DNA of 43,412 nt. It comes from Opitutales bacterium (lineage in GTDB: Bacteria > Verrucomicrobiota > Verrucomicrobiia > Opitutales > JAJFLR01). The notes below the pieces were generated by a model. That model was given only the letters and a program-made list of their open reading frames with translations, did no database searches and had not been told where the DNA came from. Positions 25,418 through 35,023 of this stretch are shown in pieces. Position numbers and translations under genes: made by a program. Where the stretch lies: the NCBI GenBank assembly GCA_021772565.1, contig JAJFLR010000122.1, positions 1 to 43,412 on the forward strand, read 5' to 3'. Position 1 is the stretch's first letter. Each line of letters starts with the position of its first letter.

Positions 25418-26257
25418 ATGAGGTATCTGAAATATCTAATTATAACAATTATTTGTGGGGTATGTACCTCAAATACTGGTTTTAGCTTAGGTAATTCAAA
25501 TAAAATAGACGTTAGAAATTCCGATTTCGAACTACAAACGTATACACACAAAGGTAGAACTCTACAATACATGCAGAAAGGAGACTTGGATAAACCTTTA
25601 GTTCTTCTAGTTCATGGAGCACCAGGTTCCTGGAAAGTTTTTGAGAGTTATTTACAAGACAAGCAATTACTTAAAAGATTTACCCTTATTTCAGTTAGCA
25701 GGCCTGGTTATGGTGAGTTTGATAGCGGAAATTACGAACAATCAATAAAACAACAAGCTAATTTTTTATCTCCTCTATTAGAAAAAAATCATTCGAATCA
25801 TAGAACTATACTTGTGGGCCACTCATATGGAGGTCCAGTAGTCTCAAGAATGGCAATGGATTATCCTGATAAAATTGGTGGGTTAGTGTTAATTGCACCT
25901 GCTCTAGATCCAAGTAGCGAAAAAATGGAATGGTATCAACGAGCTGCAGGATTTTCTCCTTTAATGCTTATAACACCAAAATCAATTAGAATTGCACATA
26001 GAGAAATTAGACCTCTAAAAGAAGAACTTAATAAAATGTTGCCATACTGGAGCAAAATTAGAATCCCGGTAACTTTAATACATGGGGATAAAGACCAACT
26101 CGTTCCTGTTTCAAATGCAGAATTTGCAAGAAAAGTATTAGTTAATACCAATCCACGTATATTAAAACTTTCTCATGAATCCCATGCTATTCCATGGACA
26201 AGACCTAAAATTATTAGAGCAGCTATATTAGATATTCTTAATCAGCTAGAAAATTAG
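25418..26257 (+). CDS. Exported alpha/beta hydrolase
   Basis: This 279-residue protein has a signal peptide (MRYLKYLIITIICGVCTSNT, then GFSLG) followed by a complete alpha/beta hydrolase fold. LVHGAPGSWKVFE near 64-76 supplies the oxyanion hole. The nucleophile S136 sits in VGHSYGGP. The acid is D224 or D226 in HGDKDQLVP, and H256 is in SHESHAIPW. So it is probably an active periplasmic esterase or related hydrolase. The substrate is not readable. It stands alone, divergent from aroC. Confidence 0.87.
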   Translation: MRYLKYLIITIICGVCTSNTGFSLGNSNKIDVRNSDFELQTYTHKGRTLQYMQKGDLDKPLVLLVHGAPGSWKVFESYLQDKQLLKRFTLISVSRPGYGEFDSGNYEQSIKQQANFLSPLLEKNHSNHRTILVGHSYGGPVVSRMAMDYPDKIGGLVLIAPALDPSSEKMEWYQRAAGFSPLMLITPKSIRIAHREIRPLKEELNKMLPYWSKIRIPVTLIHGDKDQLVPVSNAEFARKVLVNTNPRILKLSHESHAIPWTRPKIIRAAILDILNQLEN

Positions 26258-26524
26258 ATTTTACACTTTAATATAAATCCTACCCTTATTGATTATTTTG
26301 CATAATTTCAATTTGCTGAATGAGAATTAAGTCGTATTGAATATACGGATTGAATTAATTAAATAGATTCACAAAATTAGCGTAGATTACAATCCATACT
26401 TCCACTTGATATTACTGGAACTATAGAAAAATTTTGAATCTCAAAATTACAACACGGCAAACTTCTATCTTAGAGGAAATTATAACTAGCCATTAATAGC
26501 AGATAATACATCCAGCATAAATTA

Positions 26525-27388
26525 TTAGAAAATCTTATTCTCTTCTTTTGGATATTTAAAAAAGTTGTCGAATACACCTACACCAAAATCAAATTTATTA
26601 ATTATAATATTTGATTCTAATTTTCCATTTACACGGTTAAGAACTTTTCCAGCGACAACAAACTTACCAACATTCTTAATATCACTAAACACACTTTCCT
26701 TGGTTATTATATTATCACCATACTTTTGTGACGAAATTGTGACTCTTTCATAAAAAGTATCTGTATCCAAATAGTAGATTACAGAAGATTTATCAGGTAA
26801 AACAGCTTTAATTTTATGACAATTTACTCCTGCTATTTTCTTAACACCCAAATATGTTAATTCAATTCCTCTTTCTTCATATTTATATAAATGACTGAAA
26901 ATATAAGCATCTCTAATAAATTCAGCTTTATCAATTTCACTCATTAAAGAAGTCATATTTGTTTTCTCTAACGAATTAAATTTTTGTTCCCAGGCAATAT
27001 TACCGTCATAGGACATAACTGAAAATAAATCATTATCATTATTCTTCAAAGACACTCGAATTTTGGATGGTTTCTTTTTGTATATTATAAAATCAAAAGA
27101 TTGTTCGCCTATTTCCATAGACCCGGATGCCTGCATACTTTGAACTTCATCCATTGCTAAAAGCCCGCCCTGAGATTCGTAATATTTATCAAGTATTTCA
27201 GATAAACCAATATTATGATCAGCTTGCGTTTTTGTTTCAGTTAGAACAATTTTCTGGCCAGCCTCATTTTGCACACCTAGAAAATAAAAATAAATAACAG
27301 CAACGATACCAAGTATGAAAACCATGATCATTACGTACAAAAAATATACGTTAGTTTTCTTTTTTGTTTTTCTTCTAGATTCACTCAT
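26525..27388 (-). CDS. LolA-like, membrane-anchored hypothetical protein
   Basis: This 287-residue protein has a short basic cytoplasmic start (SESRRKTKKK), one membrane helix at about 13-36 and a periplasmic beta-rich domain. The segments GLLAMDEVQSMQASGSMEIG, FIIYKKKPSKIRVSL and VNCHKIKAVLPDKSSVIYYL recall the lipoprotein-carrier LolA/LolB fold (outer membrane lipoprotein-sorting family). It is anchored rather than soluble, so it is not LolA itself. Family membership is a pattern judgement. Confidence 0.6.
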   Translation of the reverse strand: MSESRRKTKKKTNVYFLYVMIMVFILGIVAVIYFYFLGVQNEAGQKIVLTETKTQADHNIGLSEILDKYYESQGGLLAMDEVQSMQASGSMEIGEQSFDFIIYKKKPSKIRVSLKNNDNDLFSVMSYDGNIAWEQKFNSLEKTNMTSLMSEIDKAEFIRDAYIFSHLYKYEERGIELTYLGVKKIAGVNCHKIKAVLPDKSSVIYYLDTDTFYERVTISSQKYGDNIITKESVFSDIKNVGKFVVAGKVLNRVNGKLESNIIINKFDFGVGVFDNFFKYPKEENKIF

Positions 27389-27438
27389 AATGATAATTCA
27401 GTATAAAAAGATTAAAATTATAAGAAATTTAATTTTAC

Positions 27439-28590
27439 CTAATTAAGTAAATTAATTAAGTAATCAGTTGGTTTAAAGTTCTGATAAACGACAGTTACAT
27501 CATCATTACGATACATTCTAACCTCTGGAACGTTGATCTCAGGTGTTTTAAAGGGTGCAAATAAAATATCATCATGGGTAGCATTAATCGCTTTAGCAAA
27601 TTTATCTGGAGTTAGATGCCCACCTAAATGATCACTTCTACCGGTAGCTACATGAATTGTCCCAAATATTTTTTCATCCTGTATATCTCTACCTGAGACT
27701 GGTAAAACTTGAGTACCAAGACCTAATTCACCAATCTCTCCGGTGACTGGGTCTGATAACAACTTCTCATTATGATTATCTATTACTTCCTGATTTCCAT
27801 TAACTAGAGTAGCATTTTTTATTCTACCGCCTTGGACATTCATTATGCCAATAGTGCCATCTTCATATTTCATTGGAAACTGACCCTCTGCACCTTCAGG
27901 CACATAGTACACTTCACCAGCAGGCAAATTTGCTATATCAGGAGTTTTACCACGACATAATCCGTGGCTTTTCTGCGCTTCCTGTTTATTACAAAAAACT
28001 TTAAAAGTATAATTATTATCACATACAGTGAAATCGATTTCAAACGCGTCTGCCTGGGTTAACCCCTTTCTAAGTTTTTCTGCATTCACGCTTACATCAT
28101 TATAATCTACCGCCAATCCACTCGACAATATTACATCATTTAAACCATGTAAAGTCGCTCCGCGAAATCCAAATATTTTTGCAGATGCAGTGAGTGGTGC
28201 AGTTGCAGAGTTTGTTGAAATACAAAGAATAATGTCATAATTTGGATAAATGTCTTTCTCTAAACTCAACTGACTCCCCGATTTATCATAACATTCGTCA
28301 GGTAAATCCAAATTACTACCACCAGTAATTTTATATGCATAAATTGCCCCATCAGTATAATTGAGCTCATTGAGCACACCATCCTTTAATCCATTGTAAA
28401 ATACTTCAACTGCTTTCCTCTGTATGGTTAGTGTTTCATCTTCCAAAAATCTAAAATCCGTAATATCTTCAGGGTCTTCTAAATCAATTAATATGCAAAC
28501 ACGCTCGTTTCCTTCACAACTAAACACTGTTTCTAACAGCCTTTTCAGATCAAACGGTGGAAAGTCTATTTTTGATGGATCTAAATTCAT
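27439..28590 (-). CDS. M29 aminopeptidase-like metalloprotein
   Basis: This 383-residue protein carries features of the M29 (thermophilic aminopeptidase) fold. NLPAGEVYYVPEG near 221-233 matches the family's first metal glutamate site. GEIGELGLGTQ near 284-294 holds the second, and DEKIFGTIHVATG near 305-317 and the H-x-D of THDDILF near 338-344 match the histidine-aspartate ligands. The family includes aminopeptidases and a dihydroxypyridine dioxygenase, so the reaction is open. An ATG also exists at 28632 (adding 14 residues, MLYIQENTFLVYLI); the ATG at 28590 was chosen because the extra part adds an unsupported hydrophobic stub. It lies about 100 bp behind the PPIase gene. Confidence 0.7.
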   Translation of the reverse strand: MNLDPSKIDFPPFDLKRLLETVFSCEGNERVCILIDLEDPEDITDFRFLEDETLTIQRKAVEVFYNGLKDGVLNELNYTDGAIYAYKITGGSNLDLPDECYDKSGSQLSLEKDIYPNYDIILCISTNSATAPLTASAKIFGFRGATLHGLNDVILSSGLAVDYNDVSVNAEKLRKGLTQADAFEIDFTVCDNNYTFKVFCNKQEAQKSHGLCRGKTPDIANLPAGEVYYVPEGAEGQFPMKYEDGTIGIMNVQGGRIKNATLVNGNQEVIDNHNEKLLSDPVTGEIGELGLGTQVLPVSGRDIQDEKIFGTIHVATGRSDHLGGHLTPDKFAKAINATHDDILFAPFKTPEINVPEVRMYRNDDVTVVYQNFKPTDYLINLLN

Positions 28591-28692
28591 GATAAGATAA
28601 ACTAAAAAAGTATTCTCCTGGATGTAAAGCATTACCGAAAAAAAATTCTAATATAGTTAGAAAACATCAAAAAATATTAAGGATAGCTCTCT

Positions 28693-29676
28693 TTAATAAA
28701 ACTTAATATACGCATCTTTTCTTAAATGCTTTATCCAGTCACGCTGGGATTGTCTTGCCAGTTGACTAGCGATGATGTTCTCGATTGCATCTCTCACATC
28801 TTCTAACGACTGAATGCCTTCCTCAAATCGATCCTCCACATAGAGTATGAAAATCTGTAAATCAAGTTCTATAATACTACTGAATTTCCCAGGCTCAATT
28901 GAAAATGCAATTTCTGCAAGTTCCTCACGCAAATCAGATGGTTTTACCCAGCCCCAATCTCCTCCTTTTCTTCCAGAGCTGTCCTGGCTATATTTTTTTG
29001 CTAATTTAGAAAAATCAGCGCCATTATTTAATTTATATAATATACTATCAGCAGTTTGAAATATTGATTCTGGAGGTTCACCTTGATATAATTTCAACAT
29101 TATTAGTCTAAGCCGAATCTTTTCTTCCTGATAGTAATGTATCTTATTTTCTTTATAAAAATTCTCTATTCTCTCTGGGCTAACTTCCGATTGTGAACGT
29201 TGAATTTGCCCCCTCATTATATTAACAATCACTCTTTCTTTTAAGTCGTTGCGAAATTCCCTATCTGTTTTACCCTGTAATTTGAGGTGCTCTAAAAATT
29301 TTCGCCTATTATTGTTAAATTGTTTAATAAGAATTTCATCATATTCATTATCAACATAACTTTCCGGAACCTTAAATTCTTTCTTATGAAACTCATTAAT
29401 AATTAACGTTCTATCAATTAAACTATTTAATATATCCAAGTATAGATTTTCAATTTTCTTATCAAATTCTTCTTTGCTGCTTGATTCTGATTTAACCTGT
29501 CGAATCAATGGTGCCATCTCACGTCGTAACTGCTCAAACGTAATAATTTCATCTTCAACTGCTGCAGCAATTCCATTTTTGTACGGTGCTTCCCAAATAT
29601 TGTAAACCGGTTGAGCGGATAAACTAATATTCAACAATACTAGAAGTGCTAATGATATGAATATGGACTTAACCAT
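28693..29676 (-). CDS. SurA/PrsA-like periplasmic peptidyl-prolyl isomerase
   Basis: This 327-residue protein has a signal peptide ending near LSAQ (about residue 21). A helical SurA-N-like chaperone domain (about 30-170) contains FEQLRREMAPL and FNNNRRKFLEHLKLQG. A parvulin domain (about 178-270) contains KIRLRLIMLKL, GADFSKLAKKYSQDSSGRKG, GDWGWVKPSDL and GKFSSIIELD. It should fold outer-membrane or secreted proteins in the periplasm. The frame has TTG directly before the ATG at 29676; the ATG was used. It sits 12 bp behind mfd and is co-directional. Confidence 0.9.
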   Translation of the reverse strand: MVKSIFISLALLVLLNISLSAQPVYNIWEAPYKNGIAAAVEDEIITFEQLRREMAPLIRQVKSESSSKEEFDKKIENLYLDILNSLIDRTLIINEFHKKEFKVPESYVDNEYDEILIKQFNNNRRKFLEHLKLQGKTDREFRNDLKERVIVNIMRGQIQRSQSEVSPERIENFYKENKIHYYQEEKIRLRLIMLKLYQGEPPESIFQTADSILYKLNNGADFSKLAKKYSQDSSGRKGGDWGWVKPSDLREELAEIAFSIEPGKFSSIIELDLQIFILYVEDRFEEGIQSLEDVRDAIENIIASQLARQSQRDWIKHLRKDAYIKFY

Positions 29677-29688
29677 CAAAAATAATTT

Positions 29689-32600
29689 TTATTTATACTC
29701 ATGCATACATTGTAACCTTAAAAATTCAATGATTTCTTTTAGCCTATTCAGAGGTTTTTTTTCAGTCAATCTTGGAAATCTCGTTCCATTTTTAATAAAA
29801 TCGTCACTTTTCCCCGTGGCTTTCAGGCATTTTAGCCGACTTCCTTCTGTATAAAGCGACATTATTCCACAATTTTCAGCTAAACACCTAATTTCCGTAA
29901 TCAGTATTACTGCCTCAACTTCAATTGGATAATTCCCAAATCTATCAACTAATTCAGCTTTAATATCATTTAATCTATCTAAATTATCAGCTAATGATAA
30001 TTGTCTATAAAACTCAATACGCAATCTGATTTCCCCAATGTAGTCTGCAGGTATATATGCCTCAATTTTGTCTATGCGCTCAGATGACAACTCATCTTGT
30101 TTTAAAATTTCGTAATCATTATCAGGCAATGCTACGATATTTATTTTTTCCTGACCTACGACAATAAAATCGAGTCTAACATTTGCTCTTATAATTTTTG
30201 AGCTTTTTTCGCCTTTCAACCGACTTATGCTCTGCCTTAGAAGCTGACAATATAGATCAAACCCTATACCAGCAATATGTCCACTTTGCTCAGAACCCAA
30301 TAAATTCCCGGATCCCCTTAACTCCAAGTCCCTCATCGCAATCCGAAAACCAGCTCCCAACTGATTAAATTGTTTAATCGATGAGAGTCTTTTTTGGGCA
30401 TTTTCCTGCAATAGAGAATTTCTATGTAAAAGAAGTAGAGCTACCGCCTGTCGATTAAACCGACCGACTCTTCCTCTAAGTTGATAAAGTTGAGACAGAC
30501 CAAATCGATCTGCACCTTCTATTATTATAGTATTACAATTTGGAATATCCAAACCTGATTCAATTATTGTGGTACAAACCAGAACATCAAATTTATTGGC
30601 AACAAAACCGGTCATTATTTTTTCGAGTTGATGCTCACCCATTTTCCCATGCCCAACCGCTATTTTTATATCAGGCAATTCGTCCTGTAAATTTTTTGCC
30701 ACTGATTCAATTGAATCAACTCTATTATGCAGATAAAATACTTGTCCGCCACGCTGAATTTCAAAACTGATAGCATCCTTAACCAATTTCATATCATAAC
30801 GTTTAACTAAAGTTTGAATGGGCAGACGATCAACCGGTGGTGTTTCAATCACACTCAAATCGCGTGCTCCCATCAGTGCAAAATAGAGAGTACGAGGAAT
30901 AGGTGTAGCACTCATTGATAAAATATCAATGTTTGGCCAAAGCTGCTTTAATTTTTCTTTGTGCTTAACTCCAAAACGATGTTCTTCATCAATAATTAAT
31001 AATCCTGGATTATTAAAAATTACATCCTTGCTCAATAATCTGTGAGTCCCAATTAAAATATCAATCTGTCCTAGTTTAGTTTGTTCGATAATTTGGCGTT
31101 GCTGCTTTGGAGTTCGAAAACGACTCAACATTTCAACTACTACCGGATATTTTGATATTCTTTCTCTAAAAGAATTGAAATGTTGTTGAGAGAGAACAGT
31201 TGTTGGTGCAATAACAATTACCTGTTTACCATCCATAACTGCCTTGAACGCTGCTCTCATCGCCACTTCAGTTTTACCAAATCCAACATCGCCACAAAGC
31301 AGACGATCCATAGGCCTAACCATTTCCATATCACTCTTTATATCACTCGAGGTAGTAAGTTGATCCTTAGTTTCCTGAAATGGAAATGCATTTTCAAAAT
31401 CTTTTTGCCAATCGTTATCCTTGGCAAACGAATACCCCTCAACCAAACTCCGTTCAGCCTGAAGGTTTAACAACCTTGCTGCATAATCGAGAGTCGCGAT
31501 TTCAGCATCCCTCTTAGAATTCTCCCAGCCGGATCCACCAACTTTTCCTAATTTGGGATGAACTTTACTGAGTCCAACATAACGAGAAAGTAAATGAGAT
31601 TCTCTAAGGGGTAAATAAATCACAATTTCATTTTCAAATTCTAATGTAATCATTTCCTCACGCTTGCCCTTACCATCCATTAAAGTAATGCCACGGTAAA
31701 TACAAATACCATGTAAAATATGGACAACATGATCACCTTCTACTAATTCTGAAAAATCAAGTAAGTGGTCAATCTGCGTATGGTTAGGTAATTTTCGTCG
31801 CCGGACACCAATCCCCTTTTGCCTTCGTCGAGAATAAATCTCATTACCTGTGACAACTACAATTCCTTTATCACTACATCTTTTAGTTAAATTTAATCGA
31901 AGTTCATCTGAGCTATCCGAATAGTTTATAGCAAATCCTTCGACAACGTCACCCTGAAAAATTAATATCTCGAGTCCTGACAATTCATCATTTAGCCTAA
32001 TAAAATTTCTTAAACCGGCCTCTTCACTTTCATCCTGTAAAATAATTAATGCTTCAAACCCCTCATTTCGCCAGTTATTAATTTTTATAAGCAATTCATT
32101 GCGTAATATTTCTTCTGATTTTTGATACTCTATACCGAGTTGCTTATCATCAATATCAACTCTGAGATCACTCAAAGAATGAGACTGAATTTCTATTACT
32201 TTACTTTCAAAAGCAAATAACGAATCACTACATTGAAATTCTGAAATAAAAAACCAGGAATCTTTTTTCTCAATTCTATCGTTAAACAAATTTTGTAATG
32301 ATATAGAAGCCGGGTTGATTCTCTCGGGAATAGTAAAAAGATCCAAATATTGTTTAATCAATTTATCAGGTTCAAAAAAGACCCAACTAACTTTATCATC
32401 AAAATAATGTAGAATATTTCCGGCAACTAATTCCGCATCACTGGTATTTAGGCCCGTTATTGAAATTTGTTTAATGCTTTCAACCGTACGTTGTGTTGTC
32501 GGATCGTAATACCTAATCGACTCTATTTCATTACCAAAAAAATCAAGGCGACATGGGGCCTTGGAATTTACCGGATAGACATCGACTAGCCCACCTCTAA

Positions 32601-33144
32601 CTGCAAACTGGCCCGGAGTCTCGCAAACAACCTCATTCGAATAACCAAATTTTTCACTAAGGTGTTTGATAAGTTTTTTAAATGAATAATTTTGCCCAAC
32701 TTTAAGGCTAATATCATTTTCAACTAATTTTTCCGGCAGTTGAACTTTTTGAAAAAAAGAATCGGGTGTGGTCAACACAACCATTTTACTTTTAGCTGAT
32801 ACACCCTTATTTTTAATGTTAGTAAGTCGATTTAAAGTAGTTAGTAAATCACACTCATTGTCTAAATACCCAGGATGACTAGTATCTTCCATAACTTGAG
32901 GGAGAATCATAATTTCTAGTACAGAAAATTTTGCCTTTGGGCTATTAGACGATTGCTTAATTAAATTATAATAACCAAGTTCCAGAATCCATTGCTCAAT
33001 GGACTTCATGTCAGATAAAAAAACTACCGACACATCTCCACATTTATCATAAATAATTTGTTCGACAATTGCCGATGCAGATGAAGACACAACACCAACA
33101 TATGCGGTAACGTTTTCCGTTTGATTTAATTCTACGACTCTCAT
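29689..33144 (-). CDS. mfd: Transcription-repair coupling factor Mfd
   Basis: This 1151-residue protein is the translocase that removes stalled RNA polymerase and recruits UvrA. An N-terminal UvrB-like part contains the flexible FAVRGGLVDVYPVNS. An RNA polymerase interaction domain follows (EGDHVVHILHGICIYRGI). The RecG-like motor has Walker A DVGFGKTE around 615-623, Walker B DEEHRFGV around 720, SATPIPRTLYFAL, and QLRGRVGRFNRQA. The C-terminal TRCF domain is present (EIRLRIEFYRQLSLADNLDR). Length is normal. The PPIase gene follows at 12 bp, a pairing that fits an operon. Confidence 0.97.
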   Translation of the reverse strand: MRVVELNQTENVTAYVGVVSSSASAIVEQIIYDKCGDVSVVFLSDMKSIEQWILELGYYNLIKQSSNSPKAKFSVLEIMILPQVMEDTSHPGYLDNECDLLTTLNRLTNIKNKGVSAKSKMVVLTTPDSFFQKVQLPEKLVENDISLKVGQNYSFKKLIKHLSEKFGYSNEVVCETPGQFAVRGGLVDVYPVNSKAPCRLDFFGNEIESIRYYDPTTQRTVESIKQISITGLNTSDAELVAGNILHYFDDKVSWVFFEPDKLIKQYLDLFTIPERINPASISLQNLFNDRIEKKDSWFFISEFQCSDSLFAFESKVIEIQSHSLSDLRVDIDDKQLGIEYQKSEEILRNELLIKINNWRNEGFEALIILQDESEEAGLRNFIRLNDELSGLEILIFQGDVVEGFAINYSDSSDELRLNLTKRCSDKGIVVVTGNEIYSRRRQKGIGVRRRKLPNHTQIDHLLDFSELVEGDHVVHILHGICIYRGITLMDGKGKREEMITLEFENEIVIYLPLRESHLLSRYVGLSKVHPKLGKVGGSGWENSKRDAEIATLDYAARLLNLQAERSLVEGYSFAKDNDWQKDFENAFPFQETKDQLTTSSDIKSDMEMVRPMDRLLCGDVGFGKTEVAMRAAFKAVMDGKQVIVIAPTTVLSQQHFNSFRERISKYPVVVEMLSRFRTPKQQRQIIEQTKLGQIDILIGTHRLLSKDVIFNNPGLLIIDEEHRFGVKHKEKLKQLWPNIDILSMSATPIPRTLYFALMGARDLSVIETPPVDRLPIQTLVKRYDMKLVKDAISFEIQRGGQVFYLHNRVDSIESVAKNLQDELPDIKIAVGHGKMGEHQLEKIMTGFVANKFDVLVCTTIIESGLDIPNCNTIIIEGADRFGLSQLYQLRGRVGRFNRQAVALLLLHRNSLLQENAQKRLSSIKQFNQLGAGFRIAMRDLELRGSGNLLGSEQSGHIAGIGFDLYCQLLRQSISRLKGEKSSKIIRANVRLDFIVVGQEKINIVALPDNDYEILKQDELSSERIDKIEAYIPADYIGEIRLRIEFYRQLSLADNLDRLNDIKAELVDRFGNYPIEVEAVILITEIRCLAENCGIMSLYTEGSRLKCLKATGKSDDFIKNGTRFPRLTEKKPLNRLKEIIEFLRLQCMHEYK

Positions 33145-33211
33145 TTAAAAAATAACTATTGCCTGAACTGTTCACAGTTTTCTGGATAAGAGTCAAAATA
33201 TAGCGAGTACC

Positions 33212-33355
33212 ATGTTCTATAAAATCGTTTTAATTTTGTGGCTACTCAGCATATCTGTAAATACAGGTATTATAAAAAAATTTGTGGGGTTCGAACTTGT
33301 TCGATGCGGTAGAGACAACTGTCTCTGGTCGTCTGTTGTGAATTTCACTACGTAA
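33212..33355 (+). other. Possible 47-codon ORF with N-terminal hydrophobic helix
   Basis: Between mfd and glgC, which point away on the minus strand, ATG 33212 opens MFYKIVLILWLLSISVNTG, a plausible signal or membrane helix. It is followed by 28 residues and TAA at 33353. A 16-base palindrome (AGAGACA..TGTCTCT, 33311-33326) lies in its second half. No ribosome binding site stands out. It may be chance. Confidence 0.22.
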
Positions 33356-33420
33356 GCCTAATTTCTAATTCAATTTCCGTCACGTAATGTAGCGAAATTT
33401 TCAATGGCAGAACATTCTGT

Positions 33421-34713
33421 TTACTTAATTACAGTATTATTCGGAACAATGCCTTTTTTTAAGACAATTAGAATTCCATCTTTTTTGACTATAACTCCCT
33501 GATCAAATCCATCCGGTACATTTTCTGGATCAAGTACTACATTATTTCCAATCCGTGCATTCTTATCAATAATTGCATTTTTAATAACACAATTATCTCC
33601 TATACCGATATTGGGAATATCATCCACAGCATTATCAATTAAGTTGTCCTCTGATTCAAAATAATCCGCGCCCATCATAATAACTCTATCCATCTGTGTT
33701 CCTTTGCCTATTATACTGCGAATTCCAACAATACTTTGAGAAATCTTGGCAGCACTCACTTTGCAGCCGTCCGCAAAGATTGTATTTTCTGAATAACAAT
33801 TGTTAATTCTTGAAGCTGGTAAATACCGAGCATGAGTAAAAATTAAATTTTTCTGCTGATAAAAATCAAACGGCGGATGCTTATCGGTTAATCTAATATT
33901 TGCATCAAAAAATGCACTGACAGTCCCAATATCTTCCCAATAGCCATCGAATATGTAACTGTAAATTTTTGCTTTATTAAGAAGTTCAGGAATTAATTCT
34001 TTTCCAAAATCCGTAGCTTTGGATCGGACAAGAGATTCATAAATAACATTTTTGTTAAAAACATAAATCCCCATTGAAGCTAAACAGTAGTTTTGAGAAT
34101 CCGGATTATTTAAATTTTTCTTTAGATTATTACTTAGAGTTAAATTTTCGATTATTTTTGAATCTTGTGGCTTTTCTATAAAATCAGATACAGATAAATC
34201 ATCATTCACTTTAAGTACCCCAAATTCTCCGACACAAGATGATGGTATGGCCTTAGCTGCAATAGTAATATCGGCATTAGTACTAAGATGTTGTTCAATA
34301 ATTAATTTCAAATCCAAACTATACAATTGATCTCCGGATAAAATTAAAAACAAATCATTATCATCATCTGAGCTGAAATGCATCAAATTTTGTCGAACGG
34401 CATCACATGTCCCCTGATACCAATTTTCAGCGTCTTCAGTCTGTTCAGCAGATAAAATATCGACAAATCCACCACCAAATGGATCAAATTTATAAGATTC
34501 CTGGATATGCCTGTGCAAAGAAGCAGTATTAAACTGTGTGAGCACATAAATCCTATTGAGTCCTGAGTTTAAGCAGTTGCTTATCGGAATATCAACCAGT
34601 CTGTATTTACCGGCTAAGGGAACAGCTGGTTTACACCTGAGCTTGGTCAATGGGTGAAGTCTTTTTCCTCTCCCTCCTCCCATTATTACTGATAAAACTT
34701 TTGATTTTTTCAT
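33421..34713 (-). CDS. glgC: Glucose-1-phosphate adenylyltransferase
   Basis: This 430-residue enzyme makes ADP-glucose for glycogen. The N-terminal nucleotide-binding loop is GGGRGKRLHPLTKLRCKPAV near 13-32. YRLVDIPISNCLNSG near 37-51 follows. FLILSGDQLYSLD near 121-133 holds the metal aspartate. YWEDIGTVSAFFDAN near 258-272 is the sugar-phosphate site, and a left-handed beta-helix makes up the C-terminus (IVGIRSIIGKG, VVLDPENV). No other glycogen gene is in the window. Confidence 0.95.
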   Translation of the reverse strand: MKKSKVLSVIMGGGRGKRLHPLTKLRCKPAVPLAGKYRLVDIPISNCLNSGLNRIYVLTQFNTASLHRHIQESYKFDPFGGGFVDILSAEQTEDAENWYQGTCDAVRQNLMHFSSDDDNDLFLILSGDQLYSLDLKLIIEQHLSTNADITIAAKAIPSSCVGEFGVLKVNDDLSVSDFIEKPQDSKIIENLTLSNNLKKNLNNPDSQNYCLASMGIYVFNKNVIYESLVRSKATDFGKELIPELLNKAKIYSYIFDGYWEDIGTVSAFFDANIRLTDKHPPFDFYQQKNLIFTHARYLPASRINNCYSENTIFADGCKVSAAKISQSIVGIRSIIGKGTQMDRVIMMGADYFESEDNLIDNAVDDIPNIGIGDNCVIKNAIIDKNARIGNNVVLDPENVPDGFDQGVIVKKDGILIVLKKGIVPNNTVIK

Positions 34714-35023
34714 TTTTGTAAAATATCTATCTCTATAATTCTCATTTAATGAGGCACATTGCGATGACTACTAAACAGTCAATTATTTAAAATTTTCAAC
34801 AGTAGTAAATAAGATATTTAAATTTTTTGGAGAAATATCTGCTCAGTAATTATGTTATAAGATCAATTTAATAATACAAAGCGTAAAAATTGTTAATAAC
34901 TTCGTATTCCTAAATAATAAATTTTTCTTAAGAATCGCACATTAAATTAGTTTTTTCAAAATTATTAATAAAATTCAACACATACACTAATATCAAAACA
35001 CTGTAATATTTAATTTATTTTTT
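34714..35023. other. Divergent intergenic region glgC / amt
   Basis: This 310-bp AT-rich region holds the promoters of glgC and the ammonium transporter. I checked for a sigma-54 site, as would suit nitrogen control; GGCACATTGC appears at 34752 but the spacing of the GG and GC pairs is too short. No RNA gene or frame was seen. Confidence 0.55.

Noticed and set aside
34745-34770. Sigma-54 promoter for amt (GGCAC..TTGC)
   Set aside because: The two elements are only a few bases apart, which is too close for a -24/-12 promoter.
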